A stretch of 64,000 nt of DNA from Hyphomicrobiaceae bacterium (GCA_022844275.1 JALHMB010000006.1:277001-341000), one strand, 5' to 3'. Counted from the stretch's first letter, positions 34,623 to 44,593 are shown. Notes: a model not told the origin generated them from the sequence alone. Made by a program: numbers and translations.

Positions 34623-36425
34623 TCAACGCCTGCCGAACAATCGCTCGATGTCGGCGCGGGAGAGCGAGACATATGTCGGGCGGCCGTGATTGCACTGGCC
34701 AGCACGCGGCGTCGCCTCCATTTCGCGGAGCAGCGCATTCATCTCAGGCCCCGTAAGGCGGCGCCCGGCGCGGACGCTGCCGTGGCACGAGATCGTGCCC
34801 AGAATCGCTTCGAGACGCGCTTCGAGCAGACCGGTCGTGCCTTCGGTCAACACCTCGCGCGCAAGGTCCTTCACAAGTGTCGCGACATCGCATTGGCCGA
34901 GCAGCGCCGGCGTCTCGCGCACGAGGATCGCGCTCGCTCCGAACTGTTCGAGCACGAGCCCCAGCTCGGCGAGCTGATCCGCGGCTTCACCGAGAGCTGC
35001 GGCCTCGTCCGCATCGAGGTCGACGATCTCGGGGATCAGCAGGCCCTGGCGCTTGACGCCGCCGTTCGCCAGCATGGCCTTCATGCGTTCAAGCACGAGG
35101 CGCTCGTGCGCGGCGTGTTGATCGACGATGACGATGCCGTCACTCGTCTCCGTGACGATGTACGTGCCATGGAGCTGCGCGCGGGCCGCACCGAGCGGAT
35201 GGTCTGCGGTTTCCGCCTCTGAGACGGGCGGGGCGTCGAAATCGTGCGGAGGAACCGGCGCACCTGGCGCCACCACGAAATCCGCGAGCGGCGCCTGCAT
35301 GGCCTCGCCGAAGCCGGCGGAATAACTCGGCCGCGGCGGCGGCACCCACGATGGAGGCGTTGCGGACGTTTCGTTGCGTCGCGCCAGCACATCGAGCATC
35401 CGTGCGCCGCCCTCGGCACTCGCGCGATGACCGGCGCGCTCCAGGACCTCGCGAATGCCACCGACGAGCAGCGATCGCACCGCGCCGGCATCGCGGAAAC
35501 GCACCTCGGACTTCGCGGGGTGCACATTGACGTCGACATTGCGCGCATCGAGCTCGACGAAGAGCGCGACCAGCGGATGCCGACCCTTCGGGACCATATC
35601 GCCATAAGCCCCGCGCAGCGCGCCGAGCAGCAGACGATCCCGCACGGGCCGGCCATTGACGAACAGGAACTGCAGGCCCGCATCGGGGCGGTTCAGCGTC
35701 GGCAGGCCAACGAAGCCGTGCAGGCGGACGCCCTCACGCGAGCCATCGAGGGGAAGCGCATCGGCCATGAACTCGCGGCCCATGATGCGACCGAGGCGGT
35801 TCAGCAGCCCGTCCGGCCCCGGCGCACACGCTGGAAGGCGCAGGCTTATGCGCTCGCCCGTCGTCAGCGAGAAGCCGATCTCGGGATGCGCCATGGCGAG
35901 CCGCTTCACCATCTCGGAGATAGCGAGGTTCTCCGCGCGCTCCGACTTCATGAACTTCAAGCGCGCGGGCGTCGCCGAGAAGAGGTCGCGCACCTCGACG
36001 ATGGTGCCGGGATTGAGCGCTGCGGGGCGAACCTGGCCCTTGCGCCCACGATCGACGGTGATCGCCATGCCATGCGCGGCCGCGGATTGGCGCGTGCGGA
36101 TCTCGAGGTGCGCGATGGAGCCGATGGAGGGCAGGGCCTCACCGCGAAAGCCGAGCGTCGTAATGTTGAAGAGATCCTCGTCGCGCAGCTTCGAGGTCGC
36201 ATGGCGCTCGACGGCAAGCGTCAAATCGCGCTCGTCCATCCCCGAGCCATCGTCGGTGATGCGGATGAGCGAGAGGCCGCTGCCGGCTGTGACGATCTCG
36301 ATCTCGCGCGCGCCGGCGTCTATGGCGTTCTCGACGAGTTCCTTGACGACGCTCGCCGGACGCTCAACGACCTCGCCGGCCGCGATCCGGTTGATCGTCT
36401 CGGGTGTGAGCTGGCGCACGGCCAT
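34623..36425 (-). CDS. mutL: DNA mismatch repair protein MutL
   Basis: A 600-residue GHKL ATPase that links MutS mismatch recognition to strand removal. ATPase motifs: ELVENAIDAGA, ITDDGSGM and TTLGFRGEALPSIG near the N-terminus. The C-terminal dimerisation domain holds DQHAAHERLVLE, matching the DQHAx2Ex4E metal-binding endonuclease motif, and SCHGSVRAG and CNHGRP. It is therefore expected to nick DNA itself, as in bacteria lacking MutH. The middle linker is Pro-rich. Its stop abuts a family A repeat. Confidence 0.97.
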   Translation of the reverse strand: MAVRQLTPETINRIAAGEVVERPASVVKELVENAIDAGAREIEIVTAGSGLSLIRITDDGSGMDERDLTLAVERHATSKLRDEDLFNITTLGFRGEALPSIGSIAHLEIRTRQSAAAHGMAITVDRGRKGQVRPAALNPGTIVEVRDLFSATPARLKFMKSERAENLAISEMVKRLAMAHPEIGFSLTTGERISLRLPACAPGPDGLLNRLGRIMGREFMADALPLDGSREGVRLHGFVGLPTLNRPDAGLQFLFVNGRPVRDRLLLGALRGAYGDMVPKGRHPLVALFVELDARNVDVNVHPAKSEVRFRDAGAVRSLLVGGIREVLERAGHRASAEGGARMLDVLARRNETSATPPSWVPPPRPSYSAGFGEAMQAPLADFVVAPGAPVPPHDFDAPPVSEAETADHPLGAARAQLHGTYIVTETSDGIVIVDQHAAHERLVLERMKAMLANGGVKRQGLLIPEIVDLDADEAAALGEAADQLAELGLVLEQFGASAILVRETPALLGQCDVATLVKDLAREVLTEGTTGLLEARLEAILGTISCHGSVRAGRRLTGPEMNALLREMEATPRAGQCNHGRPTYVSLSRADIERLFGRR

Positions 36426-36472
36426 GAGTCGCGCAATCCCCGTCGCCTGCGCGGGATGCGGCCGACCGTGCC

Positions 36473-37858
36473 CTACTTGGACAGCCGCTCGCGCGTGAGC
36501 ACCTTGGCGAGCTCGACGGCCGGCTGATCGAAGGGATCGAGATCCATGAGCCAGCCAGCGAGAATCGTCTCGATCATGAAGTGCATCATCAAGCCGCCGA
36601 GCGCTGTCGCGTCAAGCCGCTCGATGTCGATTGTCCGCACTGGCCTGCCGGCGCGGCTCAGCGCCTCGGGCACGGCCTGGGCCTGGGCGGCCACCAGCTC
36701 GCCCACCGTGCGCCCAGCCATCACGTCGAGACCGGCGATCTTGGCGAGCTTCGGGTCAATGACGGGACCTGATTCGGCATTCTTCACACGCAGCACGGTG
36801 AGCGCGTGCTCGCGCGGGCCGTCCATAAAGAGCTGGAGCTGGCTATGCTGGTCGAGCGGGCCGAGACAGCCGAGCGGCGTCGTGCCCTGCCCGCCCTTGC
36901 CGAGGCTCTCCGCCCAAAGCTGCACGTACCAGGCGCCGAGACGCTGCAGGCGGTCGGCATAGGACATAAAGGCTATGACTTTGATGGCCTTCTCGCGCGC
37001 GAGGGCGACAGCTAGCGCGGCGCCGACAGCAGGCGCCGATGCCGAGGGATGCGGTGCCGCGAGCGCCTGCTGGAGCACGGCATCGGCTCCGGCGCGCAAG
37101 GCCCGCGGATCGAGTCCGCGGGCCATGGCCGGGATGAGCCCGACGACGGTCAGCGCAGAATAGCGGCCGCCAATGGCAGTCGGATGATCGAGCATCGGGA
37201 TGCCGCGGCTCGAGAATAGATCACGCAAGCCATTGCGTACGCCAGGGCGCGCCGGCTCGGTAATGCCGAGAAAGAGCTCTGCCGAACGGGCGCCGAGCCC
37301 CGCCGCATCGATAGCCTGCAGTGCGGCCAGCGCCTGAGTGAGCGTCTCCGAGGTCCCGCCAGATTTGGACGTAACGACAAAACGCGTGCTCGCGAGGTCG
37401 ATGCCCTCGAAGGCAAGCGCCAGGGTCGAGGCATCGAGATTGTCGTAGAAGCGCGTGCGCGGGCGCTTGCGCTGCTCGGCATCGGCCCCCCCGGGGATGT
37501 TCCAGCCACCGAGCTGAGCGAGAGTCTGCCCGCCGAGGCTCGAGCCACCAATGCCGAGGAAGATGATCATCTTCGCGCCGGCCGAGAGCTTCTTCAGCGC
37601 GGCCTCTGCAGCAACGATATCGGCATCCTCGCGCGGCAGGCGCAGGAGCGGCAGGCTGCCGTCGGCGTATGCAGTCTTGAGCTTCACGAGTGGTGCAGCG
37701 GTCTTGTCGAGCCAGCGGGCCAGCGTCGCGCTGTCTAGTCCGTGCGCGCCGATGCGCCCATCGAGACATCCGGCGATGCTTTGATGATACAGCCGCTGAG
37801 GGGCGGAACCTGAACCCGACACGGCACCGGATACATCCAGCTCGACGGGGTCGGTCAT
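36473..37858 (-). CDS. pgi: Glucose-6-phosphate isomerase
   Basis: A 461-residue cytoplasmic enzyme interconverting glucose-6-phosphate and fructose-6-phosphate. Sugar-phosphate motifs: FLGIGGSSLGGQTLAQLG, VVTSKSGGTSETLTQALAAL, and GTTPLGCLGPLDQHSQLQLF with the catalytic region. It is the shorter alphaproteobacterial type. Start at the ATG 37858 (GGGAG 7 nt upstream), rather than the TTG at 37861. The 133-bp gap to the next gene (37862-37994) shows no further feature. Confidence 0.93.
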   Translation of the reverse strand: MTDPVELDVSGAVSGSGSAPQRLYHQSIAGCLDGRIGAHGLDSATLARWLDKTAAPLVKLKTAYADGSLPLLRLPREDADIVAAEAALKKLSAGAKMIIFLGIGGSSLGGQTLAQLGGWNIPGGADAEQRKRPRTRFYDNLDASTLALAFEGIDLASTRFVVTSKSGGTSETLTQALAALQAIDAAGLGARSAELFLGITEPARPGVRNGLRDLFSSRGIPMLDHPTAIGGRYSALTVVGLIPAMARGLDPRALRAGADAVLQQALAAPHPSASAPAVGAALAVALAREKAIKVIAFMSYADRLQRLGAWYVQLWAESLGKGGQGTTPLGCLGPLDQHSQLQLFMDGPREHALTVLRVKNAESGPVIDPKLAKIAGLDVMAGRTVGELVAAQAQAVPEALSRAGRPVRTIDIERLDATALGGLMMHFMIETILAGWLMDLDPFDQPAVELAKVLTRERLSK

Positions 37859-37994
37859 CAAATCGCTCCCTCGCAGTCACGCCTCACATGCCAATCGAGA
37901 AGCCGGCGCTTTGCGAGCGCATCGACTTCTCGAAGTTGGCATCAAAATCTATAACGTCGTCCGGAACAAACAGGTTCCGAACTTTCGAACGCTA

Positions 37995-39362
37995 CTACTT
38001 CGTCATGCCCTGCGGCTTGCCGACAACCGTAACGATCAGCTCGTCAGCCTTCAACAGCCGCTGCGCGACGCGCTTGACGTCCGCCAGCGTCACCGCATTG
38101 ACGAGCGCATTGCGCTTGTCGATGTAGTCGATGCCATACCCCTCGAAGAGGAAGCCGAGGAGCTGGTTGGCTATCTTGGCGTTGGTATCGAAGCGAAGCG
38201 CGAACGAGCCGGTGAGATAATCCTTGGCGTTCTGCATCTCCTCGGGCGTCGGCCCTTCCTCGGCCATGCGGCGCAGCTCGCCCCGGATGACATCGAGCGA
38301 ACGGCCCACCTCTTCGTTCTTCGTCGCAACGCCGCCCGCGAAGATCGCTGCTCGACGATACGGCTGCAGATAGCTGTAGACCGAGTAGGCGAGCCCGCGC
38401 TTCTCGCGCACCTCCTCCGTCAGCCTCGAAGCGAAGCCGCCGCCGCCGAGGATCTGGTTCAGCACGAACGCCGCCATGAAGTCATCGTCGTCACGCGCAA
38501 TGCCAGGTGAACCGAACTGCACGACCGACTGCGGGACATCCATCGGGATCACCTGCACGCGCTCCTTCGCCGCCGGCGATGTCTGCGCCACAGGTGCGAG
38601 GTCCGCCTTGGCCGGCAGATCGCCGAACACGCGATCAAGGAGCGCGCCGAGCTGCTCAGGGGTGATGTCGCCGACAGCGACGACCTTCAGATTGTCGCGC
38701 GCGAAGTTGCGCTTACGGAAGCTCTCGAGATCATCGCGCGTGATCTTGGCGATGCTTTGCGGCGTCCCATCCGAGGGGAGGCCGTAGGGGTGCCCCGGGA
38801 AGGCTTGCGCGCTCCAGGCCGCGCCAGCAACGCGGTTCGGATTCTTGGCCGCGAAGGCGAGGCCGGAAAGGAGCTGCCGGCGTACGCGCTCCATGGCGTC
38901 GGCATCGAAGCGCGGCTGATTGACGGCCAGACGCAGCATCTCGATGGAAGGATCGCGATTGGTCGTGAGCGTCTCGAAGCTGCCGTACAGGCCGTCGCGC
39001 GCATCCTCGAAGCTCATGCGGAAGGCAAGCTCCTCCATGCGCTCCTGGAACTTGTGCGAGTCGAGATCGCCGGCACCTTCGTCCATCATGGCGGAGAGGA
39101 AATTGGCGACTCCCTCCTTGCCCGCGGGATTCTGCGAGCTGCCGCCCTCGAAGACGAAGCGCAGCGCGATGAGCGGCACAGCGTGCTCCTGGACGAGCCA
39201 CGCATCGATGCCGCCGGGGCTCTTGATCTGCTGGATCTTCATGGCGTGGGCCTTGGCAGTGAGAACAGGCGCTGCGAGGCAAAGCAGCATGGCTGAAGCG
39301 ACGACAGGAAGCTTAGCGGGACGGACGAAAAGCCTTCCACGAAGGGGAGCTGAGCTGGACAT
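37995..39362 (-). CDS. M16-family peptidase-like subunit lacking the zinc motif
   Basis: A 455-residue exported protein with the M16 (insulinase/PqqL) fold but no HxxEH. Where the motif should be, it reads KEGVANFLSAMMDEGAGD. It retains the substrate-binding C-terminal features (LTEEVREKRGLAYSVYSYLQ). The N-terminus has a signal peptide ending LTAKAHAM. It forms a co-directional pair with the next gene upstream, which keeps the zinc site, like known active/inactive M16B heterodimers of the periplasm. So it probably contributes binding, not catalysis. Confidence 0.85.
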   Translation of the reverse strand: MSSSAPLRGRLFVRPAKLPVVASAMLLCLAAPVLTAKAHAMKIQQIKSPGGIDAWLVQEHAVPLIALRFVFEGGSSQNPAGKEGVANFLSAMMDEGAGDLDSHKFQERMEELAFRMSFEDARDGLYGSFETLTTNRDPSIEMLRLAVNQPRFDADAMERVRRQLLSGLAFAAKNPNRVAGAAWSAQAFPGHPYGLPSDGTPQSIAKITRDDLESFRKRNFARDNLKVVAVGDITPEQLGALLDRVFGDLPAKADLAPVAQTSPAAKERVQVIPMDVPQSVVQFGSPGIARDDDDFMAAFVLNQILGGGGFASRLTEEVREKRGLAYSVYSYLQPYRRAAIFAGGVATKNEEVGRSLDVIRGELRRMAEEGPTPEEMQNAKDYLTGSFALRFDTNAKIANQLLGFLFEGYGIDYIDKRNALVNAVTLADVKRVAQRLLKADELIVTVVGKPQGMTK

Positions 39363-39489
39363 GATACTGGGCCTCGCTGTGTCGACGCGTTGAAACAAGA
39401 CGTGTCGGCGCTGGTGCGCCGGATGCTTAGTGTGCCTCTGGTGGTGCTCACCTCATTCCTTTCGGTTCATTTCTCTCCAGGGACGCCTC

Positions 39490-40866
39490 TCACGAGCGCG
39501 AGCCTGGCGGCTGATCGGGTGCCTCCGGCAGCAGCGTGCCGGTGACCGAGCGGAGAATGTCGAGGTGGCGGACGGCCGCCTTCACCTGATCGGCGGTGAC
39601 CTGGGAGAGCCGCTCGGGCCACTCCTCAATGTCCTTGACCGTCGAGCCGACGGTGAGGGCCCAACCATAGCGACGCGCGAGCGAAGCCTGGTTGTCGGTT
39701 TGGTAGATGTACTCGGCGAGATAAGCCTTCTTCGCGCGCTCGAGTTCTTCCTGGGTGACGCCTTTCGCAGCGACTTCGGCGATCACGCCGTCGATGAGTT
39801 GCTCGATCTTCGAGAACTCGACGCCGTCGTTCGGCACGGAGAAGAACGCGATCTTGCCGCTGTCGCGACCGGAGCCCGAATACCAGCCACCGGCGCTCGA
39901 AGCGACCTTCTCTTCGACGACGAGCTTCCTGTAGACGCGGCTCGTCGGACCAGAGGCGAGGATCTTGAGCAGAAGATCGAGCGCCTCGGCCTCTCCAGGG
40001 GCGGCCGTGGTGTAGGATGGCGCGATATACTGGCGGTGCCACGTGCGCCGGCCGGCGCGAGGATCCTTGAGCTCGATGCGGCGCGCAGCGCGGTGCGGCG
40101 GCTCGGCAGGACGCTCGACGGTCTTCACATTGGGATTGCGCGGAATCTTGCCGTAGGTCGCTTCGGCGAGTTTACGCACCTCTTCGGGCGTCACGTCGCC
40201 GGTCACGACCAGGATCGCGTTGTTGGGTGCATAGAAGCGTTTGTAGAAGGCCATCGCATCGGCGCGCGAGAGCTTGGCCATCTCGTGCTCCCACCCGATT
40301 ACGGGAATGCGGTAGGGATGCGCGAGGTAGAGCGCAGCGCCCAACTGCTCATCGAGGATGGCACTCGGGTTGTTCTCGACGCGGCTGCGGCGCTCCTCGA
40401 GAATGACATCGCGCTCTGTCAGCACCTCCTTCTCATCGAGCTTGAGGTTGACCATGCGGTCCGCCTCCATCTCCATGACCTTCGGGAGGCGATCCTTGGA
40501 GACGCGCTGGAAGTAGGCGGTGATGTCCTGCGCCGTGAAGGCATTGTCCTGGCCGCCGAGGCGCGAGACGATCTTGGAGAACTCGCCGGTGCCGATCTTC
40601 TCGGTCGCCTTGAACATCAGGTGCTCAAGGAAGTGAGCAATGCCGGATGTCCCCGGCGGCTCGTCGGCCGCGCCGACCCGGTACCACACCATATGCGTGA
40701 CGACGGGCGCCCGGTTGTCGGGGACGACAACGATATGCAGACCGTTTGGCAGTGTGAACTCGGTGGCGCGCGGACCAGTTTGCGCGAGCGAGGTAACGGG
40801 AGAGAGAGAAAGCATGAGCAATCCGATGATCAGGGGCCGAATATGGAAGAGGGCTCGCGTGAGCAT
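39490..40866 (-). CDS. M16-family zinc peptidase, active subunit
   Basis: A 458-residue exported metallopeptidase. From the ATG at 40866 (TAGGAAAG upstream) there is a signal peptide (LIIGLLMLSLSPVTSLAQTG). The inverted zinc motif HFLEH (His78, Glu81 and His82) is intact in GTSGIAHFLEHLMFKATE. A second conserved part, LLKILASGPTSRVYRKLVVE, lies in the C-terminal half. The open frame upstream of 40866 lacks a Shine-Dalgarno. It is 127 bp upstream of the inactive partner. Substrates are likely periplasmic peptides. Confidence 0.9.
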   Translation of the reverse strand: MLTRALFHIRPLIIGLLMLSLSPVTSLAQTGPRATEFTLPNGLHIVVVPDNRAPVVTHMVWYRVGAADEPPGTSGIAHFLEHLMFKATEKIGTGEFSKIVSRLGGQDNAFTAQDITAYFQRVSKDRLPKVMEMEADRMVNLKLDEKEVLTERDVILEERRSRVENNPSAILDEQLGAALYLAHPYRIPVIGWEHEMAKLSRADAMAFYKRFYAPNNAILVVTGDVTPEEVRKLAEATYGKIPRNPNVKTVERPAEPPHRAARRIELKDPRAGRRTWHRQYIAPSYTTAAPGEAEALDLLLKILASGPTSRVYRKLVVEEKVASSAGGWYSGSGRDSGKIAFFSVPNDGVEFSKIEQLIDGVIAEVAAKGVTQEELERAKKAYLAEYIYQTDNQASLARRYGWALTVGSTVKDIEEWPERLSQVTADQVKAAVRHLDILRSVTGTLLPEAPDQPPGSRS

Positions 40867-41324
40867 GGTCACTTTCCTACGCACAGGGATGCGGCAGGCC
40901 GCACCACATTCCGCACATCGCACCCCTCGCCGGCTCGGAACCGTAGTTCCGAGGCCTGCACCACTGGGCGGCCTGCTATCTCGCCACTCTACCGCGTCCG
41001 GCACCCGCGACGGCAGTTAACATCCCGTCATGTGGGGCGCCCACATCGGCGCTTGTCGCGCACGGGTAATCCGAGCAGGGCATTGCAGCGCAAGCGTGGC
41101 GAGATCACCACAAATTTCGCACGTCTTTGTGATCAGGTTGCACCACGAACATTACGGCGCGCAGTGATCATTGATTTCATTGGATTTTTACGCGAGGTTC
41201 TCGCGACCAGCGTTCAGAGAATGAGTGGCATAGCCACCACATCTCCAAGCCGGCGCCCCGAATTTCGGGCGGCTGACCCCTCAAGTCAACTGACAAGAAA
41301 TTCATGTTGGGAGCAGGTGTGCGC
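40867..41324. other. Intergenic region, 458 bp, no recognised feature
   Basis: It lies between the ABC-F stop and the M16 start, both on the minus strand. It must carry the M16 promoter. The stretch around 41100-41210 is AT-richer than its surroundings, with TGATCATTGATTTCATTGG-like sequence, but I find no clean -35/-10 pair, hairpin with T-run or conserved small ORF. Confidence 0.5.
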
Positions 41325-43223
41325 CTAGGACGCACCTGTTTCGGCCGCTTCCAAGGCCGCCGAGGCGGCCAGCCAGCCCTCCTCGGCAGAGGCGAGCTGC
41401 CGGCTGACATCGGCGCGGGCAATGGAGAGCTTCTGCGCCTTCGATGCATCCTCGTAAGCGCGCGGATCGGCGAGTGCTGAATCGATCTCGGCCCGCTTCG
41501 CCGTCAGCCGCTCGAGCTCTTTCTCCGCGGCCTGCACCGCGCGGCGCAGCGGCGCTGTCTCGGCGCGGCGCGCTGCCGCTTCGCGACGCTGATCGGCGCG
41601 CGCCGTCTTCGGAGAAGCAGGCGCGCCTTCCTCGCGTTGTGCCCGCGCGCGCTGACCGCGCTCCGCGAGCAGATCCGCGCGATAGCCATCGAGATCGCCG
41701 TCAAAGGCGCGAACGGTGCCGCCCTTCACGAGCCAGAGACGATCGACGCACGCCTCGATGAGATGGCGATCGTGACTGATGAGGATGACAGCACCGGGGA
41801 AGTCGTTGAGCGCCTGCACGAGCGCCTCGCGACTGTCGATGTCGAGATGGTTCGTCGGCTCGTCGAGAATGAGCATGTGCGGCGCGTGGAACGCCGTCAA
41901 CGCCAGCAGCAGGCGCGCCTTTTCGCCGCCCGAGAGGTTCGCGGCCTTGGTATCCGCCTTGTCGTGGGAGAAACCCCATGAACCGAGCCGCGTGCGCTTC
42001 TGGGCCTCTGTCGCGTCCGGCATGAGCGCTGCGATCTGGTCGTAGGGCGACCAGTTCGGGTTCAGGTCGTCGAGCTGGTGCTGAGCGAAGTAGCCGACGC
42101 TGACGCGCTGCGCGCCAAAGACGTTGCCATCGAGCGGCGCGAGGCGCCCGGCGAGCAACTTAGCGAACGTGCTCTTGCCATTGCCGTTCTGGCCGAGCAG
42201 CGCAATGCGGTCGTCCTGGTCGACATTGAGATTGAGCCCGGTCAGGACCGGCTCGCCGGGCGCATAGCCAACCGAGGCGCTCTCTATCTTGAGTAGTGGG
42301 CTCGCCAGTAGCTTCTGCGGTGCTGGCAGCCGGATCGGGACGACGCTCTCATCGACCTGCGCGGCAATGGGCTTCATGCGCGCGAGTGCCTTGATGCGAC
42401 TCTGCGCCTGCGTCGCCTTGGATGCCTTGGCCTTGAAGCGGATAATGAAGGCCTCGATGCGGGCGCGCTCTTCCTCCTGGCGCCTTGCGAGCTTCGATTC
42501 GAGCCGCTGCTTCTCGCGGCGTGCCTCCTCGAAATCGTCGTAGCCGCCCGCGTAGAGCGTCAGCTTCCCGCGATCGAGGTGAAGAATGTGGTTCACCGCG
42601 CGATTGAGCAGATCGCGGTCATGGCTGATGATGACGACCGTGTGCGGATACGTGCGCAGGTACGTTTCGAGCCACAGCGTGCCTTCGAGGTCGAGATAGT
42701 TCGTCGGCTCGTCGAGCAGCAGGATGTCCGGCTCGAGGAAAAGGATGGCGCCAAGCGCCACCCGCATCCGCCAGCCGCCGGAGAATTCCCGGCACGCACG
42801 CGCCTGCGCCTCCTCGTCGAAGCCAAGACCGGACAGGATCTGCGCCGCCCGCGACGGGGCCGAATGCGCGTCGATATCGCCGAGGCGCTCGTGGATGGCG
42901 GCAATACGGTGTGGATCAGTGGCCGTCTCGGCCTCGGCGAGGAGCGACGCGCGCTCCTTATCCTGCGTCAACACCCACTCGATGAGCGTCTCCGACCCGC
43001 CCGGCGCTTCCTGCGCGACATGGCCGACCTTGAGCCCGCGCTGGATCGTAATCGAGCCATCGTCGGGAGCCAGATCGCCGATGATGAGCTTGAAGAGCGT
43101 AGTCTTGCCAGCGCCATTGCGCCCGACGAGCCCGACCTTATGGCCTGACGGAATGGCGCAGGTGGCGCCCGACAGGATCGGCCGGCCCTCGATGCGGTAA
43201 GTGAGTTCATTGACGTGCAGCAT
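41325..43223 (-). CDS. ABC-F family ATPase (Uup/YheS-like)
   Basis: A 632-residue soluble protein with two ABC domains and no membrane part, a translation-factor type of ATPase acting at the ribosome. First half: Walker A GRNGAGKTTLFK, signature EFSGGWRMRVAL, Walker B ILLLDEPTNYLDL. Second half: GQNGNGKSTFAK, NLSGGEKARLLLA and MLILDEPTNHLDI. The inter-domain linker has a charged helical hairpin. The C-terminal extension (about 90 residues) is a coiled coil, which suggests the Uup or YheS branch. It is not linked to a resistance gene. Confidence 0.9.
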   Translation of the reverse strand: MLHVNELTYRIEGRPILSGATCAIPSGHKVGLVGRNGAGKTTLFKLIIGDLAPDDGSITIQRGLKVGHVAQEAPGGSETLIEWVLTQDKERASLLAEAETATDPHRIAAIHERLGDIDAHSAPSRAAQILSGLGFDEEAQARACREFSGGWRMRVALGAILFLEPDILLLDEPTNYLDLEGTLWLETYLRTYPHTVVIISHDRDLLNRAVNHILHLDRGKLTLYAGGYDDFEEARREKQRLESKLARRQEEERARIEAFIIRFKAKASKATQAQSRIKALARMKPIAAQVDESVVPIRLPAPQKLLASPLLKIESASVGYAPGEPVLTGLNLNVDQDDRIALLGQNGNGKSTFAKLLAGRLAPLDGNVFGAQRVSVGYFAQHQLDDLNPNWSPYDQIAALMPDATEAQKRTRLGSWGFSHDKADTKAANLSGGEKARLLLALTAFHAPHMLILDEPTNHLDIDSREALVQALNDFPGAVILISHDRHLIEACVDRLWLVKGGTVRAFDGDLDGYRADLLAERGQRARAQREEGAPASPKTARADQRREAAARRAETAPLRRAVQAAEKELERLTAKRAEIDSALADPRAYEDASKAQKLSIARADVSRQLASAEEGWLAASAALEAAETGAS

Positions 43224-43267
43224 GGCGGGCGAGATAGCCTAAGTGCGCCGCTCCTGTCACCTTCAAC

Positions 43268-43933
43268 CTATCCGAGCTGTGCGCGCAGAGCCGCCGCCGC
43301 CGCGATCGGCGCCAGAACGAGCGCGCCGAGCGAGATCGCGCCGAGGATCATCAGCGAAGGCCCAGCACCACCAGGGCCCAACAACGAGGCAATGGCGCCG
43401 ATGCCGAAGATGAGCGTCGGCACGTAGAGAGGCAGCACGAGCAGCGCGATGAGCAGACTGCCGCGACGGCTGCGCAAGGTAAGCGCGGCGCCGATTGTGC
43501 CGATGAAGCTGATGGCCGGCGTGCCGATGAGCATGGTCGCGACGAGCGGGGGGAAGGCAGCGAAATCCAGATTGAGCATCAGCCCGAGCATGGGCGCGAG
43601 CAACGTCAGCGGCAGGGCCGTCGAGAGCCAGTGCGCGAGGCCCTTGGCGACGACGACCGCTTCGAGCGGCAAGGTGCCCGTCGCCATCACATCGAGTGAG
43701 CCGTCCTCGAGATCGGCCTCGAAGAGGCGCCCGAGGGTCAGCAGTGCCGAGAGCAGCAGGGCGAGCCACAGCAGACCCGGCGCGATGCGCGAAAGGAGCG
43801 CCATGTCCGGACCGAGGCCCAGCGGCAGCATGGTGACGACGATGAGATAGAAGCCGAGAGCCGCACCGAGCGCGCTCCCTTCCCGGAAAGCAAGGCGGAG
43901 GTCCCGCGCGAGAAGAGCGAGGAAGGCGCTCAT
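43268..43933 (-). CDS. ccmB: Heme exporter membrane subunit CcmB
   Basis: A 221-residue six-helix membrane protein, partner of the CcmA ATPase in system I cytochrome c maturation. MSAFLALLARDLRLAFREGS, LLLSALLTLGRLFEADLEDG and MLIGTPAISFIGTIGAALTL are the usual CcmB segments. The ATG overlaps the ccmA stop (ATGA). With CcmA it uses ATP to release holo-CcmE from CcmC/CcmD; those partners are encoded 28 kb away at 14532-15478. Confidence 0.94.
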   Translation of the reverse strand: MSAFLALLARDLRLAFREGSALGAALGFYLIVVTMLPLGLGPDMALLSRIAPGLLWLALLLSALLTLGRLFEADLEDGSLDVMATGTLPLEAVVVAKGLAHWLSTALPLTLLAPMLGLMLNLDFAAFPPLVATMLIGTPAISFIGTIGAALTLRSRRGSLLIALLVLPLYVPTLIFGIGAIASLLGPGGAGPSLMILGAISLGALVLAPIAAAAALRAQLG

Positions 43934-44568
43934 GAGACCTCGCCGGAGGCCATGGCCTCGTCGGAGATCGCTGGGGCAAGCTCCAGAATGCGCGCGTCGG
44001 CGAGACCGAGCGGCCCATGTGTAGCAGCGACCAACATCCCGCCGCCGTCGAGATGGCGCTGCATGAAACCGGACAGCAGCGCCTGCGAGGCGACATCCAA
44101 CGCCGCCGTCGGCTCGTCAAGGAGCCACAGCGGTCGCTCGGCCAGCAGCAGGCGCACGAGGCCGAGTCGCCGCTTCTGTCCGGCTGAAAGATAACCCGCT
44201 GGCACCTCGGCGATCTCAGCGAGATACAGGTTTTCGAGTACGGCCTCGACGTTCGACACGTCGCCGACCAGGTAGCGCACCCAGAAGCGGGCATTCTCGC
44301 GCACGGTGAGGCCGGCTTTCACGCCGTTGGCATGGCCGACGTAGTGCGCGAGTTCGCCGACTGACGCCTCATCCACCGCGCCTTCGAGACGAACAGCGCC
44401 CGCGTTGGGCGGGATGAAACCAGCAAGCACCCTGAGCAGCGTCGTCTTGCCGACACCATTGGGCCCGGTCAGCACGAGCGCCTCGCCCGCATCCACCGCA
44501 AACGACAGCCCCTGGATCAGCCGCCGCTCGCCGCGCGAGATCGATATGTCGTCGGCCACCAGCCGCAT
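43930..44568 (-). CDS. ccmA: Heme exporter ATP-binding protein CcmA
   Basis: A 212-residue ABC ATPase. Walker A LTGPNGVGKTTLLRVLAG, signature LSAGQKRRLGL and Walker B LWLLDEPTAALD are intact. It energises CcmB in cytochrome c maturation. It is the first gene of ccmA-ccmB. The Shine-Dalgarno is weak. It lies just downstream of the second TRAP operon, separated by a GC hairpin at 44594-44611. Confidence 0.93.
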   Translation of the reverse strand: MRLVADDISISRGERRLIQGLSFAVDAGEALVLTGPNGVGKTTLLRVLAGFIPPNAGAVRLEGAVDEASVGELAHYVGHANGVKAGLTVRENARFWVRYLVGDVSNVEAVLENLYLAEIAEVPAGYLSAGQKRRLGLVRLLLAERPLWLLDEPTAALDVASQALLSGFMQRHLDGGGMLVAATHGPLGLADARILELAPAISDEAMASGEVS

Positions 44569-44593
44569 GCGGATGCCATACCCAAAATGGAGA

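Noticed and set aside
35244-36527. A 427-codon plus-strand open frame
   Set aside because: It is antisense to mutL, whose motifs are intact.
39430-41328. A 632-codon plus-strand open frame
   Set aside because: It is antisense to the active M16 peptidase gene and shows no domain; the minus-strand reading has a signal peptide and the zinc motif.
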